Of a DNA stretch of 48,104 bases, positions 1-7,593 are shown in pieces. The notes below the pieces were generated by a model that ran no database searches, was not told where the DNA came from, and saw only the letters and a program-made list of their open reading frames with translations. Made by a program: the position numbers and the translations under genes. Within the stretch, counting starts at the first letter, position 1. Every line of letters begins with the position of its first letter. Source of the DNA: Bacteroidales bacterium (GTDB lineage: Bacteria > Bacteroidota > Bacteroidia > Bacteroidales > ML635J-15); NCBI GenBank assembly GCA_017994175.1, contig JAGOLH010000017.1:1-48104 (forward strand). Reading direction: 5' to 3'.

Positions 1-886
1 CGCCTGAAAGATTGGTAAATAAGGGTTTCGACTGAGCCAACCCTGTTGACGGCGACGAAATCTGCATATATGTGTAATAGTTTTCATCTGCCCCAACCAA
101 ATGATATTCAATACTCACAGGCATTCTAACAAGTCGCTTCACATTAGGTTGGGTTGGAATGGATTCTTTCAGCAGATTATACCATGCCGAGACCGAAAAT
201 TCTCCTCTCACTTTGTTATTTGTATTCGAAAGGCTGTCAACTTTTACAGCCTGAGGCCATTCAATGCACAGTGCATTTTCGGTGGTATCGGTACCTATTA
301 CTTCGAGGTAATAGAACTTAATCACCATCTGATACACTTTTCCGTTTGTACCGGTATAGTATTCGAAGCTCGAATTATTATCGTAACTGTAAATATTAAT
401 AAAAGCCTGCTGTTCCGAAGGTGTTGCAATATAGCAATTTTCTATCAGGCTTACAGGATCATCGTTAGTAACCGTTTTTCCGATATCGTTTATTTGCACT
501 TCAAGGAAATACTCTTTTTCAGGATTCAGGTTTACGTCGGAAGTGTACAATGTATTTCTGTCGCTGGCAAAATACCCTGTATCCATCGGGATGTTGTTTG
601 TTTCATCGAATGTGGTAACGAGCTGCCTTCCATTGCTGTTTTTTTCGTAGAGCCTGACTTCAACATCGTTATAAAACAACGAATCGCTGAACTGAGCCAT
701 TACATAAGCAGGGGCATCACCCAGAAAAGCTTTGGTAACTTTCACATACTGAGTTGTCTGTGATTGATCAAGCACACAATATACAACAGGGATAGGGGTC
801 CATTCGGAATTTACGTCAAATTCGCTGGTACAGGATACCAAACCCAGCAAAGAAAGACAAAGAACAACTATTAAGTACAAGCGCAT
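1..886 (-). CDS. Conserved Bacteroidota lipoprotein, C-terminus cut by window edge
   Basis: I read this frame directly on the minus strand from an ATG at 886. It stays open to base 2, about 295 codons, so only the last few residues are missing. The start MRLYLIVVLCLSLLGLVSC is a lipoprotein signal peptide with lipobox LVSC (Cys19). The body is beta-rich, and the visible end (KPLFTNLSG) resembles the C-terminal region of DUF4249-like lipoproteins, which usually end a few residues later. I infer a lipid-anchored envelope protein of unknown function. It is divergent from panB with 62 bp between the starts. The 220-codon plus-strand frame at 101-763 is its antisense shadow. Confidence 0.75.
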   Translation of the reverse strand, partial: MRLYLIVVLCLSLLGLVSCTSEFDVNSEWTPIPVVYCVLDQSQTTQYVKVTKAFLGDAPAYVMAQFSDSLFYNDVEVRLYEKNSNGRQLVTTFDETNNIPMDTGYFASDRNTLYTSDVNLNPEKEYFLEVQINDIGKTVTNDDPVSLIENCYIATPSEQQAFINIYSYDNNSSFEYYTGTNGKVYQMVIKFYYLEVIGTDTTENALCIEWPQAVKVDSLSNTNNKVRGEFSVSAWYNLLKESIPTQPNVKRLVRMPVSIEYHLVGADENYYTYMQISSPSTGLAQSKPLFTNLSG

Positions 887-948
887 TCAAATAAGTTTAA
901 TAAATAAACGTCAAAATTAATTAATATTGCATTATAAAAAATAAAAAA

Positions 949-1764
949 ATGACCGACGCAAAAGAAGTACGCAAAGTAACAACTCATGTGTTGCAGGAAA
1001 TGAAGCATCGGCAGGAGAAAATAGCCATGCTCACTGCCTACGATTATTCTATGGGACGCTTGCTCGATGAATCGGGTATCGATGTAATTCTGGTTGGCGA
1101 CTCTGCATCGAATGTGATGGCAGGTTACGATTCCACATTGCCCATTACGCTCGACCAGATGATTTACCATGCAGCAAGTGTTGTAAGGGGAGTTCAACGG
1201 GCTTTGGTGGTTGTTGATATGCCATTTGGAACTTATCAGGGGAATTCAAAGCTTGCGCTTCAATCTGCAATCAGGATAATGAAAGAAACCGGAGCAGGTG
1301 CCATAAAAATTGAAGGCGGATCGGAAGTTGGAGAATCAATCCGACGTATTCTCAGCGCCGGAATACCGGTTATGGGTCATCTGGGGCTTACCCCGCAGAG
1401 CATTCACAAATTTGGCACTTACATTGTTAGAGCAACCAAAGAAGAGGAAGCCGATATTCTTGTTGAAGATGCTCACCTGCTTGAAGAACTCGGTTGTTTT
1501 GGTATTGTAATCGAAAAAATACCTGCACGCCTTGCCGGACAGGTCGCAAAAGAAGTTAAAATTCCAATTATCGGTATCGGTGCCGGACATGATGTTGATG
1601 GCCAGGTGTTGGTACTTCACGATATGCTTGGTATTACACAGGAGTTTTCACCACGTTTTTTGCGCAGGTATCATAATCTGAGTAAAGAAATTACTGATGC
1701 TGTGAAACAATACATTGTTGACGTGCGAGAGGGAGAGTTTCCAAACAGCAAAGAGCAATATTAA
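949..1764 (+). CDS. panB: 3-methyl-2-oxobutanoate hydroxymethyltransferase (PanB)
   Basis: PanB is cytosolic and transfers a hydroxymethyl group from 5,10-methylene-THF to 2-oxoisovalerate, giving ketopantoate, the first committed step of pantothenate and CoA synthesis. The 271 residues match the usual family length. Visible family motifs are [15 protein letters not shown] near residue 29, LVGDSASNV near 48 (metal ligand Asp), VVDMPFGTY near 88 (second metal ligand Asp), IKIEGG near 119 and GHLGLTPQS near 143. The ATG follows an A-rich leader without a Shine-Dalgarno sequence, as is normal in this phylum. The pseudouridine synthase frame begins 4 nt after its stop, so the two are probably cotranscribed. 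No other pan gene is in the window. Confidence 0.97.
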   Translation: MTDAKEVRKVTTHVLQEMKHRQEKIAMLTAYDYSMGRLLDESGIDVILVGDSASNVMAGYDSTLPITLDQMIYHAASVVRGVQRALVVVDMPFGTYQGNSKLALQSAIRIMKETGAGAIKIEGGSEVGESIRRILSAGIPVMGHLGLTPQSIHKFGTYIVRATKEEEADILVEDAHLLEELGCFGIVIEKIPARLAGQVAKEVKIPIIGIGAGHDVDGQVLVLHDMLGITQEFSPRFLRRYHNLSKEITDAVKQYIVDVREGEFPNSKEQY

Positions 1765-1768
1765 CCCA

Positions 1769-2464
1769 TTGAGCAATAGCTATCAACCGGACATTTTGTT
1801 TGAAGACAATCACCTGATTGCTGTAAATAAGCGCTGTGGGGAAATTGTACAGGGTGATAAAACCGGCGACGAATGTCTGGCCGATCGCGTAAAGGCGTAT
1901 ATTAAAACCCGATATGCCAAACCGGGAGATGTGTTTTTAGGGGTTGTACACCGTTTGGACAGGCCGGTTAGCGGAGCATTGCTGTTTGCCCGTACCAGTA
2001 AAGCTTTAGAAAGAATGAACTCAATGTTTCGCGAAAAAACAATTCAGAAAACCTATTGGGCAATTGTTAAGTCTATTCCGCCCGAAAACGAAGGCAGGCT
2101 GATTAATCACCTCATCCGGAACGAAAAGCTGAATAAATCGTTTGTGGTGCCCATGGGCACTTCGAACAGCAAAGAAAGCATTCTTGATTATAAGCTACTG
2201 GCATCTTCCGACAAATACCATCTTCTTGAAATTAAACTTCACACGGGGCGTCATCATCAAATACGTTGTCAGCTGGCTCACATTGGCTGTCCAATAAAAG
2301 GGGATCTAAAATATGGTTTTCCCCGATCAAATGAAAATGCGGGGATCGACCTGCATTCACGGAAAATTGAATTCATACATCCGGTTGCAAAAACCAGAAT
2401 TTGTGTTATTGCTCCCCTCCCCGAAACTGAATTATGGCATTTCTTCGGTGGGTTGGCTGAATAA
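1769..2464 (+). CDS. RluA-family RNA pseudouridine synthase
   Basis: RluA-family enzymes isomerise uridine to pseudouridine in rRNA or tRNA. The signature motif VVHRLDRPVSG, with the catalytic Asp, sits near residue 65. Later motifs are KTYWAIV and the HTGRHHQIRCQLAHIGCPIKGDLKYG segment, which is split around position 165-190. With about 231 residues and no S4 domain it resembles the short single-domain members. The start is uncertain because the frame has no ATG near the conserved beginning (ILFEDNHLIAVNK). I favour the TTG at 1769, 4 nt after the panB stop; a TTG at 1715 inside panB is the alternative. The 3' end overlaps the convergent lipoprotein gene by 33 bp. The exact RNA target cannot be read from sequence. 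Confidence 0.93.
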   Translation: MSNSYQPDILFEDNHLIAVNKRCGEIVQGDKTGDECLADRVKAYIKTRYAKPGDVFLGVVHRLDRPVSGALLFARTSKALERMNSMFREKTIQKTYWAIVKSIPPENEGRLINHLIRNEKLNKSFVVPMGTSNSKESILDYKLLASSDKYHLLEIKLHTGRHHQIRCQLAHIGCPIKGDLKYGFPRSNENAGIDLHSRKIEFIHPVAKTRICVIAPLPETELWHFFGGLAE

Positions 2465-3304
2465 TGCTATTTTGTTGTGAATTAAGTCAATTACTATTTT
2501 CTGTTCCGAAAAAAATGGTGCACCCAATATACCATCTATTTTTTCGTAGGCAATAAAAGAATCCTTTTCGGGATATGTCATAGGAGGACCAACCTGTTGG
2601 TTTGCAAAAAACACTTTGGAACGCGTCAGGTTCTTTTTTGAAAAGAACACATAAGCCTTTGATTGCGGACACACCCAGAAATTATAAGATTTATCGTCGA
2701 TGTGCAAAGGCACGGTAACTCTGCCATGATTCACTGCGAAATCAGAGAAGCAGCACTCCTCGTAACACATCAATCCAGGGCAGGTGTCAAATACTAGTAC
2801 TTTGGGGTGTTGCAAATCAACAATCAGATATTTGTTTTTAAAGAAATCGAGCCCAACCCTGCCAATAACAGAGTCCCCCGGGTTTCCCTGAAATTTTTTC
2901 AATATAAAACTACTGTTTGTAAATCCCATACCACCAATTTTGCCATTCAATCCGTGAATCTGACCACGCATTGGATCGGCCTGTCGATAGGCAGAAACAG
3001 AGTCCATTTTTATTCGCAAATCCTGATTTGAGAAACTGACATCCCTAAGAACTTCATCGTAAAGAACAGTTCCTTCGAAATCGAGGTAAAACTCCACATA
3101 AAACTGTTCGGTCAGTCCTTCAAGCGTAAAAGGCATTGTTATCCGCGAATTCGGAATGTACAAATCACCAATACTGTCGCCTGCCCATACAAGTTCAATC
3201 TCTTTCACCTTATTTTTGCCCTGTATGCCATTTTTACCCTTATGTGAGCATGAAAAACTCAGTATAGAAACGAAAACAACCAGAAATATTACTTTATTCA
3301 TCAT
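2432..3304 (-). CDS. Lipoprotein with retropepsin-like fold, function unknown
   Basis: About 290 residues. The start MMNKVIFLVVFVSILSFSC is a lipoprotein signal peptide with lipobox SFSC. ATG codons at 3304 and 3301 are both possible; the longer frame to 3322 needs a TTG and breaks the signal peptide. The body has two similar beta-rich halves (TMPFTLEGLTEQFYVEFYLD and VTVPLHIDDKSYNFWVCPQSK) and a GILGAPFF segment near the end. This layout recalls Bacteroidota retropepsin-like aspartic protease domains, but I cannot find the catalytic D-T/S-G triad, so activity is doubtful. Its last 33 bp overlap the end of the convergent pseudouridine synthase gene. Confidence 0.7.
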   Translation of the reverse strand: MMNKVIFLVVFVSILSFSCSHKGKNGIQGKNKVKEIELVWAGDSIGDLYIPNSRITMPFTLEGLTEQFYVEFYLDFEGTVLYDEVLRDVSFSNQDLRIKMDSVSAYRQADPMRGQIHGLNGKIGGMGFTNSSFILKKFQGNPGDSVIGRVGLDFFKNKYLIVDLQHPKVLVFDTCPGLMCYEECCFSDFAVNHGRVTVPLHIDDKSYNFWVCPQSKAYVFFSKKNLTRSKVFFANQQVGPPMTYPEKDSFIAYEKIDGILGAPFFSEQKIVIDLIHNKIALFSQPTEEMP

Positions 3305-3448
3305 TCGAAATTGACTTGACAAGTAAAGTTACTACATTTTTTAATGTAATAAAAGAAAAGTCAGTTATATTATCGAAAATTATCGGAAACTAATTATGCA
3401 TCGGGTTGTTAGGCAAATTCTCAACATAATGCAGAATCGGCTGTAGTT

Positions 3449-3477
3449 TTTGTAAAAGTTAAAATTTTATACCTTTG
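3449..3477 (+). promoter_or_regulatory. Bacteroidota-type promoter for the TPR membrane protein
   Basis: TTTG at 3449-3452, a 17-nt spacer, then TACCTTTG at 3470-3477. This exactly fits the TTTG / TAnnTTTG pattern of the primary sigma factor of this phylum. It lies 43 nt upstream of the ATG at 3521. With only a 37-nt gap after that gene, the transcript could continue into crcB. Confidence 0.75.
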
Positions 3478-3520
3478 AAAACGCAAATTTTTAACAAGGG
3501 GTTATTAAACAAATACTTGT

Positions 3521-5383
3521 ATGGGGAAACCAAATGTTAAGAAAGAAATTTCGAAAAAGGGTTCTCATCCTAAACAGGCGGTCCAAGCCAAACCCGTTTC
3601 ATTTTTAGCACAAGCCATTGCTGTAGTAGTTTTATTGATTGCAACAATACTTGCATATCAGAACGGAATGCGCGGTATGCTTCTGAATTTTGATGATGTG
3701 GAGTATTTCTTCAACTATCCCGAAGTAGTAAATCTATCGTGGGAAAGTGTAAAGACCTACTTTTCGGGATATTATGTTCTGATGTATCAACCTTTGCCCA
3801 TACTCAGTTTTGCGCTTAATTACCATTTTACAGGATTGAACACTTTCCCCATGCATATGGTGAATCTGTTTTTCCATTTAAGCAATATTATTTTAGTGTA
3901 TTTTCTTACTAAAAACCTATCAAAAAGGTTCGATGTTTCCATCATTGTTGCAGCCCTTTTTGCCCTGCATCCGATGAATATTGAAGCAGTAACATGGATA
4001 TCGGCACGCAGCAGCGGGATGTATACTTTCTTTTATCTTCTCTCTCTTATATTTTATGTAAAATATATTCGTAGCGAACTCAAATGGAAGTACATCGTTG
4101 CAGCAATTCTATTTTTCATTTTTTCGCTCTTTTCTAAAGCTCAGGCAGTAACCTTGCCTGTTGTACTGCTTGCCATTGATTATTACATGAACCGTAAGCT
4201 TATTTCGTGGCGTGTGGTTCTTGAAAAAATACCGTTTTTCATTCTGTCGGTAATATTTGGGCTTGTCGCAATAAGCGAAGAAGGCACCGTTACCAATATG
4301 ACCCAGGGAATGATGATACATTACACCACTTTTGAATCGTTCTTTCTGGTGTGCTATTCATTCGTTTTTTACCTGTATAAGCTTTTTGTACCTTTCTCTC
4401 TATCAGCAATTTATGTATTTCCTCCAAAAGTGAATGGCTATCTTCCGATGATTTACTATTTATCACCGGTAATTCTTGCACTACTTACTTTTCTGTTTTT
4501 TAGATTTGCACGCAAAAAACGATATATTGTATTCGGACTGGCAATATTCCTGATCACTATTTCGCTGAACATTCAGATTATTCCCTCCCGTCTATTTATT
4601 GTGACCGACAGATATGGCTATTTCCCTTACCTGGGTTTGTTTTTTATCATTGCCTGTTTTATTTCGGAAAACCGTGACAAAAAGTTCCTAAACGCTAAGA
4701 TGGCGTTTGTTCTACCAGCATTACTGATATTGTATTTATGCGCTTTTACAATCACTATTTACCGGCACAATAAGGTATGGGATAACGATATTGTTTTTAT
4801 GACGCATTTAATCGAAAAGAATCCAGAAGTCCCCTACATATCAAGAGCATACGGCAATCGTGGACATGCCTACTTTGAACTAGCCGATTACAGGACGGCT
4901 ATCAGCGATTTTAATAATGCTGTGCGCATTAAACCCGATGATGCCAAATCGTATTTTAATCTGGGAGCCAGTTATTTAAAACTGAAGGAATATGAACAAG
5001 CAATCTCCAGTTTCGACAGCGCAGCAAAATACGAACCCAAACAGATGATTATCTATGAGAACCGTGCCATAGCCCGCTTCAACCTCAAAGATTACGAAGG
5101 CACCATTCGCGATTGCCGGTATGCAATAAGTCTCGACTCCACAGTAACCGACCTGTTCAACCTGAGGGGTGTATCAAGGTATTATATAAAAGATTTCAAA
5201 GGTGCCGAAGAAGATTTTTCGAAATGTATTCGTCTGAATCCGCAATATGGAGAGGCATACAAAAATCGTGGATATCTCTATCAGGAAATGCAGCGGCTCA
5301 GTGAAGCCTGCAGCGACTGGAACCATGCTCTGGAGTATGGGTTTCCGGAAGTACAGGAGGCAATAAATTTGTATTGTAAATAA
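3521..5383 (+). CDS. TMTC-like multi-pass membrane protein with C-terminal TPR repeats
   Basis: 620 residues. A basic N-terminal tail is followed by a first membrane helix at about 30-48, then a loop with an acidic pair (FDDVEYF, Asp58-Asp59) and roughly ten further hydrophobic segments to about residue 420. The segment LFALHPMNIEAVTWISAR (146-163) matches the conserved block of TMTC/GT-C-type mannosyltransferase-like proteins. From about 445 to 610 there are five TPR units. By family this would be a lipid-sugar-dependent glycosyltransferase acting at the outer face of the inner membrane, with TPRs binding the acceptor. The donor and acceptor are not visible. A strong promoter precedes it. 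Confidence 0.85.
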   Translation: MGKPNVKKEISKKGSHPKQAVQAKPVSFLAQAIAVVVLLIATILAYQNGMRGMLLNFDDVEYFFNYPEVVNLSWESVKTYFSGYYVLMYQPLPILSFALNYHFTGLNTFPMHMVNLFFHLSNIILVYFLTKNLSKRFDVSIIVAALFALHPMNIEAVTWISARSSGMYTFFYLLSLIFYVKYIRSELKWKYIVAAILFFIFSLFSKAQAVTLPVVLLAIDYYMNRKLISWRVVLEKIPFFILSVIFGLVAISEEGTVTNMTQGMMIHYTTFESFFLVCYSFVFYLYKLFVPFSLSAIYVFPPKVNGYLPMIYYLSPVILALLTFLFFRFARKKRYIVFGLAIFLITISLNIQIIPSRLFIVTDRYGYFPYLGLFFIIACFISENRDKKFLNAKMAFVLPALLILYLCAFTITIYRHNKVWDNDIVFMTHLIEKNPEVPYISRAYGNRGHAYFELADYRTAISDFNNAVRIKPDDAKSYFNLGASYLKLKEYEQAISSFDSAAKYEPKQMIIYENRAIARFNLKDYEGTIRDCRYAISLDSTVTDLFNLRGVSRYYIKDFKGAEEDFSKCIRLNPQYGEAYKNRGYLYQEMQRLSEACSDWNHALEYGFPEVQEAINLYCK

Positions 5384-5420
5384 TTACAGGTTAGTGAAAT
5401 GACCATTTGAAAAGTTTTAC

Positions 5421-5798
5421 ATGTTAAAAACAATTCTATTGATTGGCAGCGGAAGTTTTATTGGAGGGGTAAGCCGGTATTTCGTAGCACGCGCTGTTCA
5501 AAATACTTGGATCACATCTTTTCCGGCAGGAACACTGATTGTAAATCTGTCGGGCTGCCTGCTGATTGGATTATTGTATGGGCTATTCGAAAAATACAAT
5601 GTACTTTCAGATGATATCAGGTTTTTTGCAACGGTTGGTTTTTGCGGCAGTTTTACCACATTTTCAACTTTTGCTTTTGAGAATGTAGCTTTGCTCCGCG
5701 ACGGAAATTGGATTAATGCTTCGATATATACCGGATTGAGTGTATTTTTAGGTATATTCGCAGTATATGCTGGCAGAATAATTGTTAAAACTTTATAA
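5421..5798 (+). CDS. crcB: Fluoride channel CrcB/Fluc
   Basis: A 125-residue, four-helix inner-membrane protein of the dual-topology fluoride channel family, which lets toxic F- leave the cell. Family motifs are GSFIGGVSRYFVAR near residue 11, FPAGTLIVNLSGCLLIG near 35 (polar-track Asn) and GFCGSFTTFSTFAFE near 74 (Phe-box and Ser/Thr track). It lies 37 nt after the TPR gene and 2 nt before a DUF190 gene, a common partner. The short upstream gap has no room for a fluoride riboswitch and I see no match to one. It opens the plus-strand series that continues into the arsenic genes. Confidence 0.95.
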   Translation: MLKTILLIGSGSFIGGVSRYFVARAVQNTWITSFPAGTLIVNLSGCLLIGLLYGLFEKYNVLSDDIRFFATVGFCGSFTTFSTFAFENVALLRDGNWINASIYTGLSVFLGIFAVYAGRIIVKTL

Positions 5799-5800
5799 GC

Positions 5801-6148
5801 ATGGAAAATACCGGAAATGCCCGATTGATGCGGATATTTTTAAGCAGCACCGACAAATTCAGAAGCACTCCTTTATATGAAGTGATAATTTTCGCTGCAA
5901 AACGCTACCAAATGTCAAGTGCCATAGTTGTGAAAGGCATTATGGGTTTTAATGCCGGTAGTAACATTAATACCATTAATTTCTGGGATATCTCCGAACG
6001 ACTTCCGCTCATTGTTGAAATTATTGACACAAGCGAAAAAACCGAAAAATTCCTCGAAATTATAAAACCTTATTTCGAGAAGTTACGCAACGGTTGCATT
6101 GTTACAACTGAAGTCGTGGATATTGCATTTATTAAAATGAATCGCTGA
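5801..6148 (+). CDS. DUF190 family protein (CrcB partner)
   Basis: 115 residues, cytosolic, no signal peptide. MRIFLSSTDKFRSTPLYEVI, AIVVKGIMGFNA and the closing VEII..VTTEVVDI pattern are those of DUF190 proteins, which have a PII-like fold and are often encoded next to crcB. Their biochemical role is not settled; a small-molecule sensor or regulator of the channel is a plausible inference. It starts 2 nt after crcB and ends 10 nt before arsR, which implies one transcript for all three. Confidence 0.9.
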   Translation: MENTGNARLMRIFLSSTDKFRSTPLYEVIIFAAKRYQMSSAIVVKGIMGFNAGSNINTINFWDISERLPLIVEIIDTSEKTEKFLEIIKPYFEKLRNGCIVTTEVVDIAFIKMNR

Positions 6149-6158
6149 ATTCAATATT

Positions 6159-6455
6159 ATGAAAAAAAACAATCTGATAACCGAAGAACAAAAGATCACT
6201 GCCCGATACGCCAAAGCCTTAGGTCATCCGGTGAGGGTATATATTCTCAGCCTGCTTGCGAAGCAATCGTGCTGCTACAGCGGTGACCTAACTGAGGTGC
6301 TGCCAATTGCAAAATCTACCCTATCGCAACACCTGAAAGAATTGAAAAATGCCGGTTTAATTCAAGGCGAGATCGAAGCGCCCAAAATAAGGTACTGCCT
6401 GAATCGTGAAAATTTTATGGAAGCAAAAAAATTGTTGAACTTTTTGTTTGATTAA
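6159..6455 (+). CDS. arsR: ArsR-family metalloregulator
   Basis: A 98-residue winged-helix repressor. The recognition helix region is PIAKSTLSQHLKELKNAGLI (49-68), followed by the wing (GEIEAPKIRYCLN). Candidate As(III) thiols are the vicinal pair Cys38-Cys39 (QSCCYSGDL) and Cys80. This is not the CVC arrangement of plasmid R773 ArsR, so the binding site appears to be differently built. By family it leaves DNA when As(III) or a similar soft metal binds. It begins 10 nt after the DUF190 gene, and a perfect palindrome overlapping a promoter lies immediately downstream (6471-6492). Neighbouring arsC, arsM and acr3 support arsenic as the inducer. Confidence 0.93.
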   Translation: MKKNNLITEEQKITARYAKALGHPVRVYILSLLAKQSCCYSGDLTEVLPIAKSTLSQHLKELKNAGLIQGEIEAPKIRYCLNRENFMEAKKLLNFLFD

Positions 6456-6477
6456 TTTTTTTTAATAATTATGTTCG
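6447..6477 (+). promoter_or_regulatory. Predicted promoter of the arsenic operon
   Basis: TTTG at 6447-6450 (inside the last codons of arsR), a 19-nt spacer and TATGTTCG at 6470-6477, one mismatch from TAnnTTTG. The -7 element overlaps the left arm of the palindrome at 6471-6492, so a bound repressor would block transcription. The first gene downstream begins at 6521. Confidence 0.6.
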
Positions 6478-6492
6478 TAATTTTACGAACAT
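6471..6492. promoter_or_regulatory. Palindromic operator, probable ArsR site
   Basis: Arms ATGTTCGTAA and TTACGAACAT are perfect reverse complements separated by TT (10+2+10). The symmetry and length suit a dimeric winged-helix repressor, and arsR ends 16 nt upstream. It is AT-rich and has no U-run, so a terminator is unlikely. I saw no second copy upstream of crcB or elsewhere in the cluster. Confidence 0.7.
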
Positions 6493-6520
6493 TAAATCAT
6501 TAACTCAAAAACCTGCAAGT

Positions 6521-6760
6521 ATGAAAATAGTAGTATTAGGAACGGGCTGTCCAAAGTGCAAAACACTTGAAAAACTGGTAATCGATACGGTTGCCGAAAT
6601 GGGCGTTGCTGCCGAAATCAGCAAAGAAGAAGACATCATGAACATTATGAATTATGGTGTAATGCGTACTCCCGGTCTGGTAATCAATAATAAAGTGGTG
6701 ATGAGCGGACGCCTTCCATCAACAACGGAATTGAAACAGATTATTAACGAAAACAAATAA
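6521..6760 (+). CDS. Small thioredoxin-fold protein with CPKC motif
   Basis: 79 residues, cytosolic, with no signal peptide. MKIVVLGTGCPKCKTLE carries the redox pair Cys10/Cys13, and MRTPGLVINNKVV provides the cis-Pro loop. It belongs to the family annotated as redox-active disulfide protein 2 or thioredoxin family. It is the first gene downstream of the predicted ArsR operator and is followed 5 nt later by an ArsF-like gene. I infer that it carries reducing equivalents on the cytosolic side, either to arsenate reductase or to the membrane thiol transporter ArsG encoded three genes later. Confidence 0.88.
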   Translation: MKIVVLGTGCPKCKTLEKLVIDTVAEMGVAAEISKEEDIMNIMNYGVMRTPGLVINNKVVMSGRLPSTTELKQIINENK

Positions 6761-6765
6761 TTAAT

Positions 6766-7176
6766 ATGAATAAATTAATTTATGTAGCATTGGCATTTGT
6801 TGCCATTGCAGCTATTTCGTGCAAAGCTAATTCAAAAAAAAATGAAACGAAAAACGAGGATAACGTAAAAGTACAAGTACTCTATTTCCATGGGGAACGC
6901 CGCTGTCCTACTTGTATTGCCGTTTGTGATGTTGCCAAGAAAACCATCGAGGAAAAATATGCCGGCAATAAAGATGTTTTATTTAAAGACATCAATATCG
7001 ATGAAAAGGAAAATGAAGAAATAGCTGAAAAATATGAAATTGCAGGGTCTTCACTGTTGATTGTTGCTAACGGCAAAGTTGAGAACATTACCGGTATGGC
7101 ATTTCAAAATGCCAAATCGAACCCTGAATTATTAAAAGGCAAGATTATTGAACTTGTAGATGCAGGATTAAAATAA
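6766..7176 (+). CDS. ArsF-family thioredoxin-like lipoprotein (copy 1)
   Basis: 136 residues. The N-terminus MNKLIYVALAFVAIAAISCK is a lipoprotein signal with Cys19. The mature part has a thioredoxin-like core with YFHGERRCPTC (Cys47/Cys50), another Cys at 54, and a cis-Pro-like turn region replaced by GSSLLIV. The HxxxRCxTC pattern is shared with the next gene and with proteins named for ArsF, the partner of ArsE/ArsG in nitroaromatic-arsenical handling. It should be anchored on the periplasmic side of an envelope membrane. It probably exchanges thiols with ArsG at 7594. The exact substrate (organoarsenical, arsenate or a protein disulfide) is not shown by sequence. Confidence 0.82.
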   Translation: MNKLIYVALAFVAIAAISCKANSKKNETKNEDNVKVQVLYFHGERRCPTCIAVCDVAKKTIEEKYAGNKDVLFKDINIDEKENEEIAEKYEIAGSSLLIVANGKVENITGMAFQNAKSNPELLKGKIIELVDAGLK

Positions 7177-7188
7177 AAATCATTTCAA

Positions 7189-7587
7189 ATGAAAAAAAAC
7201 GCTTTCCTTTTAAGCTTGCTTTTGCTTCTTGCAACAGCATCATTTTCGCAAGTTGAACCCAAGTTAATTGTTTACTATTTTCATGCTACACATCGCTGCA
7301 ACACATGTACCGAAATTGAAAAGCAAACTAAATTATTGCTTGATGAAAGTTTCTCCAATCAGCTCGAAACGGGAGTGATGCAGTTTCGTTCAGTCGACTA
7401 CGAAGCAGAAGAGAACAAGGATCTGGTAAACAAATATTATGCTTATGGATCGACTTTGTTGTTGGTTACTCCCGAAGATGAAACCAATAATAAAGATCTT
7501 ACCGACATTGCTTTTGAATTTGCAGTTAACAAGCCCAATTTATTCCTGCAAAAACTGGCCAAAGAAATTCATCTTTTATTAAAGTAA
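7189..7587 (+). CDS. ArsF-family thioredoxin-like exported protein (copy 2)
   Basis: 132 residues. MKKNAFLLSLLLLLATASFSQ is a signal peptide cleavable near Ser20/Gln21, with no lipobox, so unlike copy 1 the mature protein should be soluble in the periplasm. YYFHATHRCNTCTE carries Cys37/Cys40 in the same HxxxRCxTC setting, and YGSTLLLV corresponds to GSSLLIV of copy 1. Copy 1 ends 12 nt upstream and ArsG starts 6 nt downstream, so the three are one unit. The duplication with one tethered and one soluble form suggests different partners or compartments, which is an inference. Confidence 0.82.
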   Translation: MKKNAFLLSLLLLLATASFSQVEPKLIVYYFHATHRCNTCTEIEKQTKLLLDESFSNQLETGVMQFRSVDYEAEENKDLVNKYYAYGSTLLLVTPEDETNNKDLTDIAFEFAVNKPNLFLQKLAKEIHLLLK

Positions 7588-7593
7588 TATCAA

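Noticed and set aside
101..763. 220-codon plus-strand open frame at the left end
   Set aside because: It is antisense to a lipoprotein frame with signal peptide and lipobox that stays open for 295 codons; the plus-strand translation has no recognisable features.
5384..5420. Fluoride riboswitch upstream of crcB
   Set aside because: The gap is only 37 nt and has no match to the conserved riboswitch core.
6471..6492. Palindrome as an arsR terminator
   Set aside because: Arms are AT-rich, the loop is 2 nt and no U-run follows; an operator fits better.
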